Assembly (NCBI GenBank): GCA_033964015.1
Contig: CM066912.1
Span: forward strand, 26,969,532 to 27,033,531
Direction: 5' to 3'
Length of the DNA: 64,000 nucleotides
Source of the DNA: Scolanthus callimorphus
Taxonomy: Eukaryota > Cnidaria > Anthozoa > Actiniaria > Edwardsiidae
Shown: positions 1 through 10,319 of the stretch, piece after piece
How the letters are laid out: every line of letters begins with the position of its first letter
Position numbering within the stretch: the first letter of the stretch is position 1
Translations under genes and position numbers: made by a program
Notes under the pieces: model-generated
Databases searched by the model: none
Told to the model about the DNA's origin: nothing
What the model saw: only the letters and a program-made list of their open reading frames with translations

Positions 1-640
1 TATGGCGAAATACGGGCTAAGATGTCTTTTCTGTCGGCGAAGCTCTCATTGCCGGATTTCAAGCCGAGAGTACCTGGGGCGACTCCTTTAATATTACCAT
101 TATCGAAACGCGATCCACATAAAGAGAAAGAGCATGCTGAACTATACAAAATCCTAAAGTTTGGAGTTGATTGTGCAAATTCCGTTCGAGATACAGCCAT
201 TCCAATATGCTAGAATGTTATAAGCTTTGTATTTTCCGGACGCCGTGTCCGGATTTCACACAAATCTTGTAAAATTTTGGACTTTTTGAATGGCTGTTTC
301 TCGATCACTATTTGCCCGATTAATACCAAACTTTGGGATTTTGCATAGTTCAGTATGCTCTTTCTCTTTATGCGGATCACGTTTCGATAATGGTAATATT
401 AAGGGATTCGCCCCAGGCACTCATGCACGGCTTGAAATCCGGCAATGGATAATATATTGGCGATCTTTCTTCTGCCTTGTACCCAAACCTCTCAGGTGTG
501 TCAAAAAGAGGGCCAATAGCCGCGGCAATCCGCGAAAGGTAAAATCTCAAGGCGCGCAATTCATCATAGGAAGGCTCGGGCGCGCTGTCGCGAAGGATCC
601 TTCGCTCGCCCTTCCCATGATGCCTTATTCATGATTATTC
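1..640. repeat. Long inverted-repeat (foldback) element fragment
   Basis: The segment at about 51-203 is repeated in reverse complement at about 288-447, at roughly 85-90% identity by eye, around an 84-bp spacer that holds its own small hairpin. The right flank (about 480-620) recurs in inverted orientation at about 39995-40180, so this is a dispersed repeat. The open frames across it are imperfect mirror images of each other, as expected for a palindrome, and are not taken as genes. Confidence 0.7.
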
Positions 641-642
641 AT

Positions 643-1003
643 TTTAGAGTTTTAGTCGTGTTTTTGGCCTATTTTTTTAATAAGGCAATGTGCTTCCAAA
701 GAATTCCTGAAACACTTAGCCCAACTGACCTCAATATGATTAACGGAGTTTCGTTCAGAAATACCAGCAACACTTTTTTTTGCGCGGACTTGATCTCTTA
801 AGGGGTCCATTTAAGCTCAGATATCTAAAACTAGTAACGCTGATAATGCGATAGTGGAGATCTGATAATGCGTACATATTGCCAAAAGATACCTGCTTAT
901 ATTCTCCAAGATTGAAGTTCATAGCGAGTATATTATTTAAGTTGTACACGAAAATATATTTTCGCGAAATGCGCTCTGACTTTCGCATGAGTCACCTTAA
1001 GGA
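643..1003. repeat. Left copy of ~325-bp direct repeat flanking PLA2-1
   Basis: Positions 680-1003 match 4850-5172 in the same orientation with scattered substitutions and small indels; both copies end with GCATGAGTCACCTTAA. The 27 bp just upstream (643-669) is present at the second copy in reverse complement (4823-4849). The family is unidentified. Confidence 0.75.
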
Positions 1004-1424
1004 CCGCAATGACATTAGGATTTTCCGCATCTAATTTGCTATCTCTTAGGGGTAAAATTCACTGTTGACCACACCCAATTTGCTACCCTTAGGGTTAAAA
1101 TCAACTTTCCCGTCGAGCACCCCCGTCTGTTTTAATGGGGAATCGCGATGATCCAAAGTCAAGATTACGACGTCAAGATTACAACTTTGTCTGGGCGATT
1201 CTGTGCCGTCAATCTAAATAAGCACATCACAATTCAAAACCTTTGGTATACTTGTTCTGAATACTTGATCGTACAAAAATGGCGTGCACGAATTTTCGAT
1301 TGAATTACGAGTATAATTACTCTGGAATTTTACATCACGAGTGCGAAATCTGTTTTCATTGTGATTTATATTTTGATTGACAGCGCAGAATCGCCCAAAC
1401 CTGCAAACGAGATTATAAAAGCAA

Positions 1425-1597
1425 GCTTCATCAGAAAGGGAAGAAACGAAGATTAACCTGTGAACTTTTTCAAACAAATAAAAACACGCTGCAGCAGAAA
1501 GGGAAGAAGCGAAGATTAACCTGTGAACTTTTTCAAACAAATAAAAGCACGCTTCAGGAGAAAGGGAAGAAACGAAGTTTAACCTGTGAACTTTTGA
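1425..1597 (+). repeat. 63-bp tandem repeat, 2.7 copies, upstream of PLA2-1
   Basis: Units start at 1425, 1488 and 1551, an exact 63-bp period. Each contains GAAGAAACGAAGATTAACCT or a near match, followed by a T-rich/A-rich stretch. The last unit ends about 14 bp before the TATA box of the first PLA2 gene, so it lies in the core or proximal promoter. A regulatory role is inference from position only. Confidence 0.75.
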
Positions 1598-1610
1598 AAA
1601 GAGAAGACTC

Positions 1611-1618
1611 TATATAAG
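1611..1618 (+). promoter_or_regulatory. TATA box of PLA2-1
   Basis: TATATAAG lies 72 bp upstream of the start codon at 1690. A transcription start about 30 bp downstream would give a 5-prime leader of roughly 45-50 nt. Confidence 0.6.
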
Positions 1619-1689
1619 GGTTAGATCCCTAGATCTCTTCAAATCGGACATTTCATACGGCTGGCACAGGTGATATTTGTGATCTGAAA

Positions 1690-3977
1690 ATGAAGAGTGT
1701 GGCGCTTGCGGTTATTGCCTTGTTTGTGATGATTCCAATGGTAAGGAAGTCGATTACATAACGAGTGGTTCTTTCACGTTCGTTTCAACAAAATGTTTTG
1801 TAAAATAATGTCAAAACCCTGAAATCGCGTTTTGACATTAGTACACAGACGCAAAAATTGCTTGTCCCAAAAATCTTCGTTGGATTATCTCATGAATGAA
1901 TGAGATCGAAATCTCCTGTTATCACTGAAAGTCTTTTCTTTGTTTTTACAGATTCTTGTAGATCGTGGACAAGCCAAACGTACGTAAGGATTGACGTTAT
2001 TAAGTTCTGTGCAACATTTGACGGTTATTTCTTATTTCAGGCCGGAGCAAACTCAATATACTCACAAGACTTTTGTACGGGTTGCTCGGGCCAGATTCTG
2101 GGCCCCTTACCCTTCTTTATATCAATTTTAGAGCAGAAAAGGTACCACTTTCTTACGCCTGAAAAAGGTACCCCTTTCTTATACCAAAGCGAAAGAGAGG
2201 AGCCTCGTTTTGAAGGCTTTGTGAGCATTGCCATTGGAGCGTAATTTGAAACATTTTGAACCTGTGGGCTATTGAACAGATCGTGTCTGTTATGTTAGTG
2301 ATCTCGGAATTATTTTGTAACCAAACGTTTTCTGTTTGTTTTAGACATCCTGTCCCGCTCTAAACGTTTTGTGGGCCAGTTTGCGTCAATGATTTCATGC
2401 AATACAGGTCGCTCCGCATGGGACTATAATGGCTATGGTTGCTACTGTGGACTTGGCGGTCGAGGTCAACCACTCGACGAAACGGACAGGTAACTGGAAA
2501 AAAACGCATCAGACCGGTCGCGAGTAGGCTTTCTACTCTCCCAACATCCCCTTCTTGTTAATATAAGAGAGAACACAGAGACGATTTCACAGTTAAGGCC
2601 TATTTTCACGCTGCGATAAAGTCGGCCCGATTGTTGTTGTTTTTTGAGCCGCGAGTTATTTAATTGTCCGAAGGAAAATCGGCCCCGAAACGAAAAAAAT
2701 CTGATGCGATGAAAAAAAATTGATGCGATGCCACAGATTTTTCTGTGTCGGGCCGACACCGAACGAAGCACAAGAAATCGGGTCCGACAAATCGCAGCGT
2801 GTAAATGGGCCTTAACGTGCACAGGAGGCACTTTTTAAAACATCATTCGACACGGCCGATTCGACAGTGTGTAACAGTAATTTGACTTCCAAAATTGCCA
2901 ACTACGTCATAAATGGGGTGTTTGTCCAGTTTCAAGATGAATACCGACACCCAATTATCTATTTGTCTATTTATTCAAAACTAATCACAAGCATCTAATC
3001 CTTGCTTTGAAACACTTCTCGGGTGAAATCAAGATCAAACAAATCAAGATCAAACAACAATGAACAGTACTTTTTCAAAACGACCAAGTTTAGATACATT
3101 TAACAATCACAAGAGTCGATACGTCGCTCACGAAAGGAAATCAGACCAGAAATTAGACCAGAAGGTATTTTTTTCTACGGACAGAACCGCGATTTTAGAA
3201 CACATAGATAGGTTTTTATATACTTGCAGTACATGTTCGTTTTTCTTTTACGAGCGCGCGCGGCCGTTAAAATTCAAGAGCGCGCGCAACTTCATTGTAT
3301 ATATGTCGTAACATAACGCTGTAAAACCATTCACCCTGCAGAAGAGTGGTTATCCACTCGAAATATAGGTGTTTGTCTATTTATTCATTTATACATCCAT
3401 TCTTTACCCTCGCTTGACTCAATTTCTAGATGTTGCAAAGCGCATGACGAATGTTATGAAAGTTTAAAACAGAGCGGCAAATGTCCTTGGAATATCCACG
3501 TCTACACGGTACTCTACAAACGAAAAGGCTGCACTGGTTGTGGTAAGTACACGGTGACTAGTCATAACAAGCCGGAGGGAGGGGTGGGGGGTTGTTGGTG
3601 TCCAAATTGTGATATTGACCTATTTCTACGAACGTTTCGCCATAAGGCAAACCTGGCCAGTTTGAATAAATGTGTATTATAATGTGCCTATGTACTCTTT
3701 GTATACGGCTCTCTAAAAATAAACTTTGTCTGTCTATCTACAACTATTTGTGTCTGCGTCTCTCTGTCTCTGCCTGTCTGGGTCTGTCTGGGTCTGTCTG
3801 GATCTGTCTGGGTCTGTCTGGGTCTGCCTGTCTGTGTCTGTCTGTCTGTCTGTGTCTGTCTGTCTGTGTCTGCCTGTCTGGGTCTGTCTGTCTGTGTGTC
3901 TGTGTGTGTCTGTCTGTGTCTGCCTGTCTGGGTCTGTCTGTGTGTCTGTCTGTGTCTGTCTTTGTCTGCCTGTCTGG

Positions 3978-4011
<34 letters not shown>

Positions 4012-4204
4012 GTCTGTCTGTGTCTGTCTGTCTAATCTACTGATCAAGGACATTTTTCATTGTTTTCCAGCGTGGCCTGGTTTCTCTGCTATCCCACGAT
4101 GTGCCTTAGCCGCGTGTCGTTGTGACAGTGCCGCCGCCAAGTGCTTCGCCAGCAAAACCTTTAACAGGCACCATATGCTCTACTGGAACGGACGGTGCAA
4201 ATAG
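1690..4204 (+). CDS. Secreted phospholipase A2, paralogue 1 (5 exons)
   Basis: Predicted secreted calcium-dependent PLA2, which hydrolyses the sn-2 ester of phospholipids; in cnidarians such enzymes serve digestion, defence or venom, and the sequence does not say which. Exons: 1690-1740, 1952-1979, 2345-2489, 3430-3542, 4071-4204. The sum is 471 nt, or 156 residues plus stop, with intron phases 0, 1, 2, 1 and GT-AG borders. Exon 1 encodes a 17-residue hydrophobic signal ([17 protein letters not shown]). Exon 3 opens with an R-S-K-R processing motif and carries the calcium loop YGCYCGLGG. Exon 4 carries CCKAHDECY with the catalytic His. Exon 5 carries [11 protein letters not shown] with the second catalytic Asp. 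All expected active-site residues are present. A polyadenylation signal AATAAA lies at 4358-4363. The start was chosen because it gives a signal peptide just below the TATA box. It is the first of three tandem paralogues. Confidence 0.9.
3724..4034 (+). repeat. (TCTG)n compound microsatellite
   Basis: About 310 bp of TCTG repeats with interspersed GGTCTG, TGTCTG and GCCTG variants, in intron 4 of PLA2-1 and ending about 36 bp before exon 5. The long low-complexity open frames on both strands (Cys/Leu/Ser-rich, and Thr/Asp/Arg/Gln-rich) are artefacts of the repeat. Confidence 0.95.
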
Positions 4205-4822
4205 AAGGAGAAGAAGGGTCACCCTTTTTTTTCTTGCCTTAGTTCTTATACGGATCATGTTGTAGTAATAATGATATGCAAAAACATTAGTCGTAGATCT
4301 ACGACCTGGTCAGCTCGTGAATTACATTCTGTAATGCTGAGTAATGGTTAAAACTCCAATAAAAATCAGTTATTAAGAGTAGTTGTTTCTTGTTTTTTTC
4401 GGTTTTGGTTTTGATTCCAATAAGAATATAACTCCGAATAATGGAAGCTTCATGGTAATAGAAATTCATATATTGACTGCAGTGACTCCAAATACAACTA
4501 GCCAATCATGAACGAGAGAAAATACAAGGTGCTGCTGAATTTCCTCGTTAGCCAATCACAAGCCAAGTAAAACCACTATCACGCGATGAACACGTGATTG
4601 CTAAATAATCAGGCGCGTTTAGCTCAAAATTTGATTGGCAAAAATGGTCTGAGCGAGTTGTCCCGGGAAGAAGAGGCAAAGTGTTTATATGGAGAAAGTT
4701 GTCCCGGGACGAAGGGATAACTCGCCTCGGCTACGTGAGCTATCCCTGGCACCCGAGACAACCCTTCATGCCAGAACGTCATGTAAACAGTTTATTGCGT
4801 TTTACAAAGAAATGTATAAAAA
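4205..4822 (+). other. PLA2-1 3-prime UTR and intergenic DNA
   Basis: Holds the AATAAA at 4358-4363, whose surroundings resemble the 3-prime end of PLA2-3 near 30463. Further on, a short motif with GTTGTCCCGGGA recurs twice (about 4657-4705). No coding region seen. Confidence 0.6.
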
Positions 4823-5172
4823 AGCCAAAAACACGACTAAAACTCTAAAATAGGCACTTCGCTTCCAACGAATTTCCTGAAACTTCGTTAACACTTAGTC
4901 CAACTGACTTCAATATGATTAACGGAGTTTCGTTCAAAATACCAGCAACCTTTTTTTGCGCTGGGTTGATCTCTCAAGGAAGGGGCCCATGTTAAGCTCA
5001 GATACTATTAAAAGTATTAACGCTAATGGGGATCTGATAATGCGTACATATTGTCAAAAAATACCTGCTTTTATTCTCCAAGATTGAAGTTCATAGCGAG
5101 CATATTTTCAAAGTTGTAGACGAAAGTATATTTTCGCGAAATGCGCTCTGACTTTTGCATGAGTCACCTTAA
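4823..5172. repeat. Right copy of ~325-bp direct repeat flanking PLA2-1
   Basis: Matches 680-1003 in direct orientation. The adjoining 27 bp (4823-4849) is the reverse complement of 643-669, so the edge of the repeat has been flipped between copies. Confidence 0.75.
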
Positions 5173-5574
5173 CTGATGGAGAGGATTATGCCCAAAACCC
5201 CAATACAATACGAGACAATAGCTACATTGTTGTGTTACATCACCAAACCACTTTATTTACACGAAATGCAGTTTTGAATTTTTAAGCTGTAGTACTGTAA
5301 CTCGCTTCAAAGTTAGAAGGGCAAACACTTAAAACTTCTTTTTAGTGAGTTTTCTCCGCTGAAGTCTATGAAACAGCTAGAAACCAGGGCGCTCTCAAAG
5401 CAGAGCAAGCTGTATTTTTAGAGTACTGATTTTTTGGCAATTGACAAGTCCATAATAAATAGAAATCAAAAGTTAATAACTGTGCGTGGACGTGCGTTCT
5501 TGCGACCAAGTTTCACGGATGTATCACAACAATTTGTTTACAAGATAATACAAGTTGGGAGCAAGGTTTACAAG
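5173..5574 (+). promoter_or_regulatory. Upstream region of PLA2-2
   Basis: About 400 bp between the repeat and the PLA2-2 start codon. No clear TATA box was found. An upstream in-frame ATG at 5434 exists but would place a polar stretch before the signal peptide, so it is not preferred. Confidence 0.35.
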
Positions 5575-8500
5575 ATGATCGAGTGTCAGAAAAGAACTTG
5601 GGCTGTTCTATTTGTGATGATTAATCTTGCATGTTTAATCAACGTAAAGGTGAGTTGTTAGACTAAGTAACAACAAAGCAAAAATGTTCTCAAAATTCCG
5701 GGGGTGAGAACCCCAAGAACGGCTGTTACGGGAGTCTTCGTAAAATGATGTCATGAATTTTAGAGAATCGTCGAGAATCGGGAGTTCGAACGTCATGGCC
5801 GTAGCTCATTGTAGCTTGCGAAGTAAAAATTTTAGTATCAACGTATAGGTAAAAACAAAAACAAAGGATGACCAAGGCTTGCCCCAGGGAAAGAGCAAAC
5901 AGTAGCAGGGGGCTGACAAGTATGTTCAGGAGTTTTGAAAATTAATTTTATGAGTTGAGAAACACGGAATCAAAGGAAATCCGGCAATCTATAGTCGAAA
6001 GCTATACGTTAGAATGCCTACGAACTGCAAATTTATAAGTTCTTTCTTGCCAATATAGTATTCTGAGTTTGTTTATGTTAGAACACTGGTCTTTTTTTAT
6101 AACTTTTTTTTAACAACCGTGACAGTGCCTCTTTAAAATGAGCAAAATGCACTAAACGATTGTGTAATGTTTTTTATGCCTCTTTTAATTAGAAAAGAAT
6201 GAGAAAAAAATATCTTTAGTTTTCCTAATCCTTGGATTTTTTTCCTAGCAGGCAAGACCTCCTGCTAAAGACAAAGGTAAGTTTAATAGCACTAAAAGGC
6301 CCTTTTGGTAAGTCTGATTCACGGTCATTTGGCAAAATCGGAACAATTTCATAACTTCTACCATGCATGCATATTAACTCGCCGCAGGAATAAGCTTTGC
6401 AAAAAATATTTCGAGTCTATTAAGGATGTTACTAAAACGGGGAACGGGGACCCGGGGAGCAGGGATCCGGGGAGCGGGGACCCGCGGTCTGGGGACGAGT
6501 TTCCAGCGGTTTTGCCCATTTTGCATAATATAAACATGGCGACCGTTTGCGAGTGGAAATTCCTTTCGAAGAAATGCCAGCCGTTTTACCGGTTTTCGTG
6601 CTAAAAAATACCATTTTAAATGCAGTCAAAGTCAAGCAGATGAATTTGTGATGATGTGTGCGATGGATTTCAGTCGCACTGGAGAGAGGTTAATGACACA
6701 AACGTGAGAGGCCACAGCTGCTTTTCTAAAAGTTTTACTCTTCTTTGTTCATGAGTGTCCCACTCAAGGTTATTTGAGAACTCATGTTTCTGTATACAGG
6801 AAATCAGAGGATGGCTTGTGTTGCTTTTACTGTCTGGCATGTTAAGATGAAGTAGTGCGAAGTCGTGTAATTTCCATCCTCCCATACATCATAGACCATC
6901 ATAGACCATCATACCAGTATACTTTTTCTCATCAACATAATTCCTGGGTTTCAATAATGTTCTTTGAAGGCTTTTGTTTTAACAACAAGAATGAAAACAT
7001 GCCGATGAAAATATCCCACTTGTCAATTACCAGGCTGAGACAACTTGCTCTTGCAAACGTAATAATGGTTTTCCTTTTCTCACATCAGAGAAACAATTCT
7101 CTGTTATTTTCATTTTTCTCGCATCAGTGTGGTTTTCCACGAAAAATCCATCGAAACTCGTCCCTAGACCGCGGGTCCCCGCTCCCCGTTTTAGTAACAT
7201 CCGTCTATTAATTCTTCTGCAAATGATATTTTTAATTTGGCATTCACTAGGTTTTGCAATGCAATAATTAAGAGTGACCATCTTTGACATTAGGACTATC
7301 TGCCAACACTGTAATGAGATTATGTGCTAGTTTTTTTTAACAATTATCACTAATGGTGCTCAATTATTTTTATAAGCCCCAAGAATATTCAGTCAAAAAG
7401 TATTTTTTCGAAACATATTGATTTCTTAGATTAAAAAAATACACATGACAATTTTTTTCCCTTGATACGGGATGCCTTGTTTGTCAAAATGACACGTTCC
7501 TGGGTCCAGATGAGATGGAAACGTTTTTTGCTCAATTAGATTATTGCTTTAGTACCTAACTGAAACGCTTTGCGATGCAACGAAAATCGTTCTGATTGGC
7601 TATATAGTGATTATTCTACGGTGTTATGCTAGCGGCAAACTTAGTAGCAGATCAAGCAAGAAATTCTTGCAGAAACCCAATGATGGGAAAAACTAAATTT
7701 CCCATTGAAGAAGAATGCTAAGTTTTCGGATTTCCCACGACTTTCCATGTGAAATCCAAACACTTCCCATTCTTCTGCCATGGGAAATTTAGCTTTTACC
7801 CGTGTATCAACAACACTCGTTGCTTGTACTGTCTAATTTTTCAACATGCTAACAAATATTCGACAAAATCTTAAGGAGGTATCAATGTAAAGATGGAAAG
7901 GAGGAGGAGGGCAGATGTGGAGTAGTCCCTGGCGTTCTGGGTGGGCTTCCTGTGGTCGGTAAGACACGTGTGACGTGACGTCACAGGAGACCCTCTCCCC
8001 GAACGTCTAGTGAAATTCGCCAAATCCAAGATGGCGGTTGCCACGTCAAAACCTTTCACAAATAGCAAACAACGGCGAATGCAATACATTTAAAGGTGCT
8101 TGTTTTGCTTTTAAGGATCAACTTGGTTCGCTTAGCTAGAAAGATGTTAAGTTTTCGATGTTTCGAAGTGGATTTGAGGTGGGGTAGGTTTTCGCCAATT
8201 CGGGGTAGATTTTAGCGAATTTCACTAGGCGTTCTGCGGGTGAGCTCGGCCCAATGCTCGTGCATCCCCACGGTTCATCTCCGAGCACAGGAAACCCACC
8301 CAGAACTGCATATAGGCTGCATATTCTCTTTTCAAGGGCCACATACAAGAAGATCAAAACGAAGCCTTTTACAACTTGGAAGAATGTTGAAATGTGTGAC
8401 GTCAACACCACTGCAATACGACGGGTATGGCTGTTATTGTGGGCCCGGTGGATACGGGAACCCTGTGGACGAGGTGGACAGGTAACAAGCTTGAAATGCT

Positions 8501-10319
8501 ATTGTTATTTGACTCAAGTAGGAGTCTTGAGGCTGGTTCTCGCTGGAACGCATACATTTCCCTTTCGTGGTTCACACTAGAACGCAAGCGCAGACGGAAG
8601 CGCAAGAAAATCGAGAAATTGCGTTCTCTTGCGTCTAGTGTGAATCAAGTAGGCGCAAGCAATTAATCAATGGCTTGCGGATGATCTTGCTTCGCTATAA
8701 TTCACACTTGTCTCTTGCGCTTGCGTTCCAGTGAGAACCAGGCATTTAACGTGCAAAGAACAAGCACAAGTGAACCAAAACAAGCTCCAGAAAGAAAACA
8801 TAACGACCATGATAAGTGACAAAAGTCTATTACATTATTTTAGTAAAATCACACTCACACACTTTCACGAATCCTGCATTCTGATTGGCTCAATAGAAAT
8901 ATTGATTGGCTCAATAGAAATCGAGAGCGAGTAATCTAATTGTTAAATAGAACTAAGCATATCAATGAGTCATTGTCGTTTTTACTGAATGCACTTGGAA
9001 GGACTGGTTGAAGGAAGGACTTGGAAGGACTGACTGAGTCGAGCGCGAACTACCTGTGGGTATTTTAGCGTGGTTACCAAGCCAAAATCAATGGTGGACA
9101 GATCGAGAACTCGAGTCTCTGTGATTCCTGCAAGTTTTCATTCAAAATTTCACAGTTTTCTTGCTACATTTGCCGAAATTCTTATCAAAAGAGGATCTCC
9201 TTTCACTTCTTTATAAGGTAAATGATTCCAAATATGGTTTTGGCCGTGTCTATTATCAATGCACCCTGTAAGTTTAATTCGCACTATTTTCACATTGCCT
9301 TGTTATATTAAGTACTATTTCAATTGGCTACAAATCATTTGTAACACTAAGACACTGTTTTTATTTTGCAGATGTTGCAAAGAGCATGACCAATGCTACG
9401 ATCATGTGACGTCATCATACTGTCGATTCCCTTTGGTTGTTTATTTCGCGCAATACAAAACGTCGAGTTCGCAGAGCCCGATGGGATGCCTCAAATGCGG
9501 TTTGTGCACTATTTTTCAATGCATACACCTTATTCCAAAATGGCCGATCTTTTTGTTCCAATGGCCCTTGTGGCCTCACTCTCATGAAATTATCTTTTGT
9601 GTTTGTGCTCGAGTGAATATGAAAGAAAATAATATTTTCACGAGAACGAGGCCACAAGGGCCAGTCAGCCATTTTGGAATAACGTTGTTCTATTAAATTA
9701 AGTCGTCACGTGGCGAATGGAACTGGAAAGCTAGTAGCCATGGACAAAACATTAGTTGCATTGGCAACTGTCAGGCCGCCCGTACCGAGGGATTTGAACG
9801 GATCCCCTTGGGGCCAGAAAAATCATGTTTTTGGTCACAAAACAGGTAGGAAACACTATAAAATGCTATAAATTTGGTTTAAACTGAGGACAACGAATCC
9901 TCTCCCAGAGCGCGAGCTACGGGCCTGACTCTATTGTTCGCACTGTCATGCCCTGGAAATACTCTGCTATGAATTCACTGTGAATGTAAACAGGCAGATT
10001 CTGACAATATCGCTCAATACCTTAAATTTGATACCAAATTCAATTTGCCCGGTAAGGGGTGCTACGGAACCATTTTTTGGGTCTCGGCTCATGGACTATC
10101 GGATGCCTTGCTACTTGCGAAGGGCGGAAACTGATGTTCTTCCCGTTCTTTCTTTTTTTCCCTTCAGATCCGGAAAATGATGCGTGTCGATTGGCCCTCT
10201 GCAGTTGTGACGCCGCACTTGTGCAATGTTTGAAGGATAAACCCTTAAATAGACAATTTATGAACTATAGGAAAAGCACTTGTTTAAGAAATGAGTACAG
10301 TGACGGAGAGCTGAACTAG
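5575..10319 (+). CDS. Secreted phospholipase A2, paralogue 2 (5 exons)
   Basis: Second tandem secreted PLA2. Exons: 5575-5649, 6252-6276, 8337-8481, 9372-9499, 10168-10319. The sum is 525 nt, or 174 residues plus stop, with the same phases (0, 1, 2, 1) as its neighbours. Exon 1 gives a 25-residue signal segment. Exon 3 has the same 145-nt length as in the other two genes, carries an R-S-K-R site and the calcium loop YGCYCGPGGYG. Exon 4 has CCKEHDQCY with the catalytic His, plus an insertion of five codons before the last Cys pair relative to the other genes. Exon 5 ends CSCDAALVQCL, then a longer C-terminal tail. The exon-2 acceptor is a tandem CTAG-CAG, so a version with one extra Gln is possible. 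The exon-4 donor (GTTTGT) is weak. Introns 2-4 are filled with MITEs. It is the most diverged of the three paralogues. Confidence 0.85.
6424..7202. mobile_element. Non-autonomous DNA transposon with 9-bp target duplication
   Basis: A 779-bp element with inverted ends (GGATGTTACTAAAACGGGGA... and its reverse complement). It is flanked by GTCTATTAA at 6415-6423 and again at 7203-7211, a 9-bp target duplication. GC-rich subterminal repeats (GGGGACCCGGGGAG type) follow the left end. A 9-bp duplication is typical of Mutator-like elements (8-9 bp also in Merlin); no transposase is present. It lies in intron 2 of PLA2-2. Confidence 0.8.
7680..7805. repeat. Copy of a CCATGGGAAATT-type foldback repeat
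   Basis: A short imperfect palindrome around TTCCCAT and ATGGGAA motifs. Related copies lie at about 36060-36130, 36530-36610, 55740-55810 and 57730-57800, so it is a dispersed family. Confidence 0.6.
7905..8310. repeat. Foldback MITE in PLA2-2 intron 2
   Basis: GCGTTCTGGGTGGGCTTCCT near 7931 is matched in reverse complement near 8286-8312, and GTCTAGTGAAATTCGC near 8007 is matched near 8213-8232. Two nested inverted segments bracket about 400 bp. The right arm ends about 25 bp before exon 3 of PLA2-2 (8337). Confidence 0.65.
8533..8741. mobile_element. MITE with CTGGTTCTCGCTGGAACGCA ends
   Basis: A 209-bp palindromic element; the left end at 8533-8552 pairs with the right end at 8722-8741 with one mismatch. 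Internal inverted copies of a GCGTTCTAGTG / TTGCGCTTGCG theme extend the pairing. It lies in intron 3 of PLA2-2. Confidence 0.75.
9531..9686. repeat. Foldback repeat in PLA2-2 intron 4
   Basis: TATTCCAAAATGGC...TGGCCCTTGTGGCCTC is followed about 60 bp later by its reverse complement, ending at 9686. It begins about 30 bp after the weak exon-4 donor. Confidence 0.7.

Noticed and set aside
290..634. 114-codon ORF near the window start
   Set aside because: It overlaps a palindrome whose other arm gives a mirror ORF; the content is repeat-derived.
3670..4204. Cys/Leu/Ser-rich and Gln/Thr/Asp-rich ORFs over the TCTG repeat
   Set aside because: Microsatellite artefact inside PLA2-1 intron 4; only the last part (from 4071, in another reading) is a real exon.
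5434..5574. Upstream ATG of PLA2-2 as the true start
   Set aside because: It would add 47 polar residues before the hydrophobic signal, unlike both paralogues, whose signal starts within a few residues of Met.
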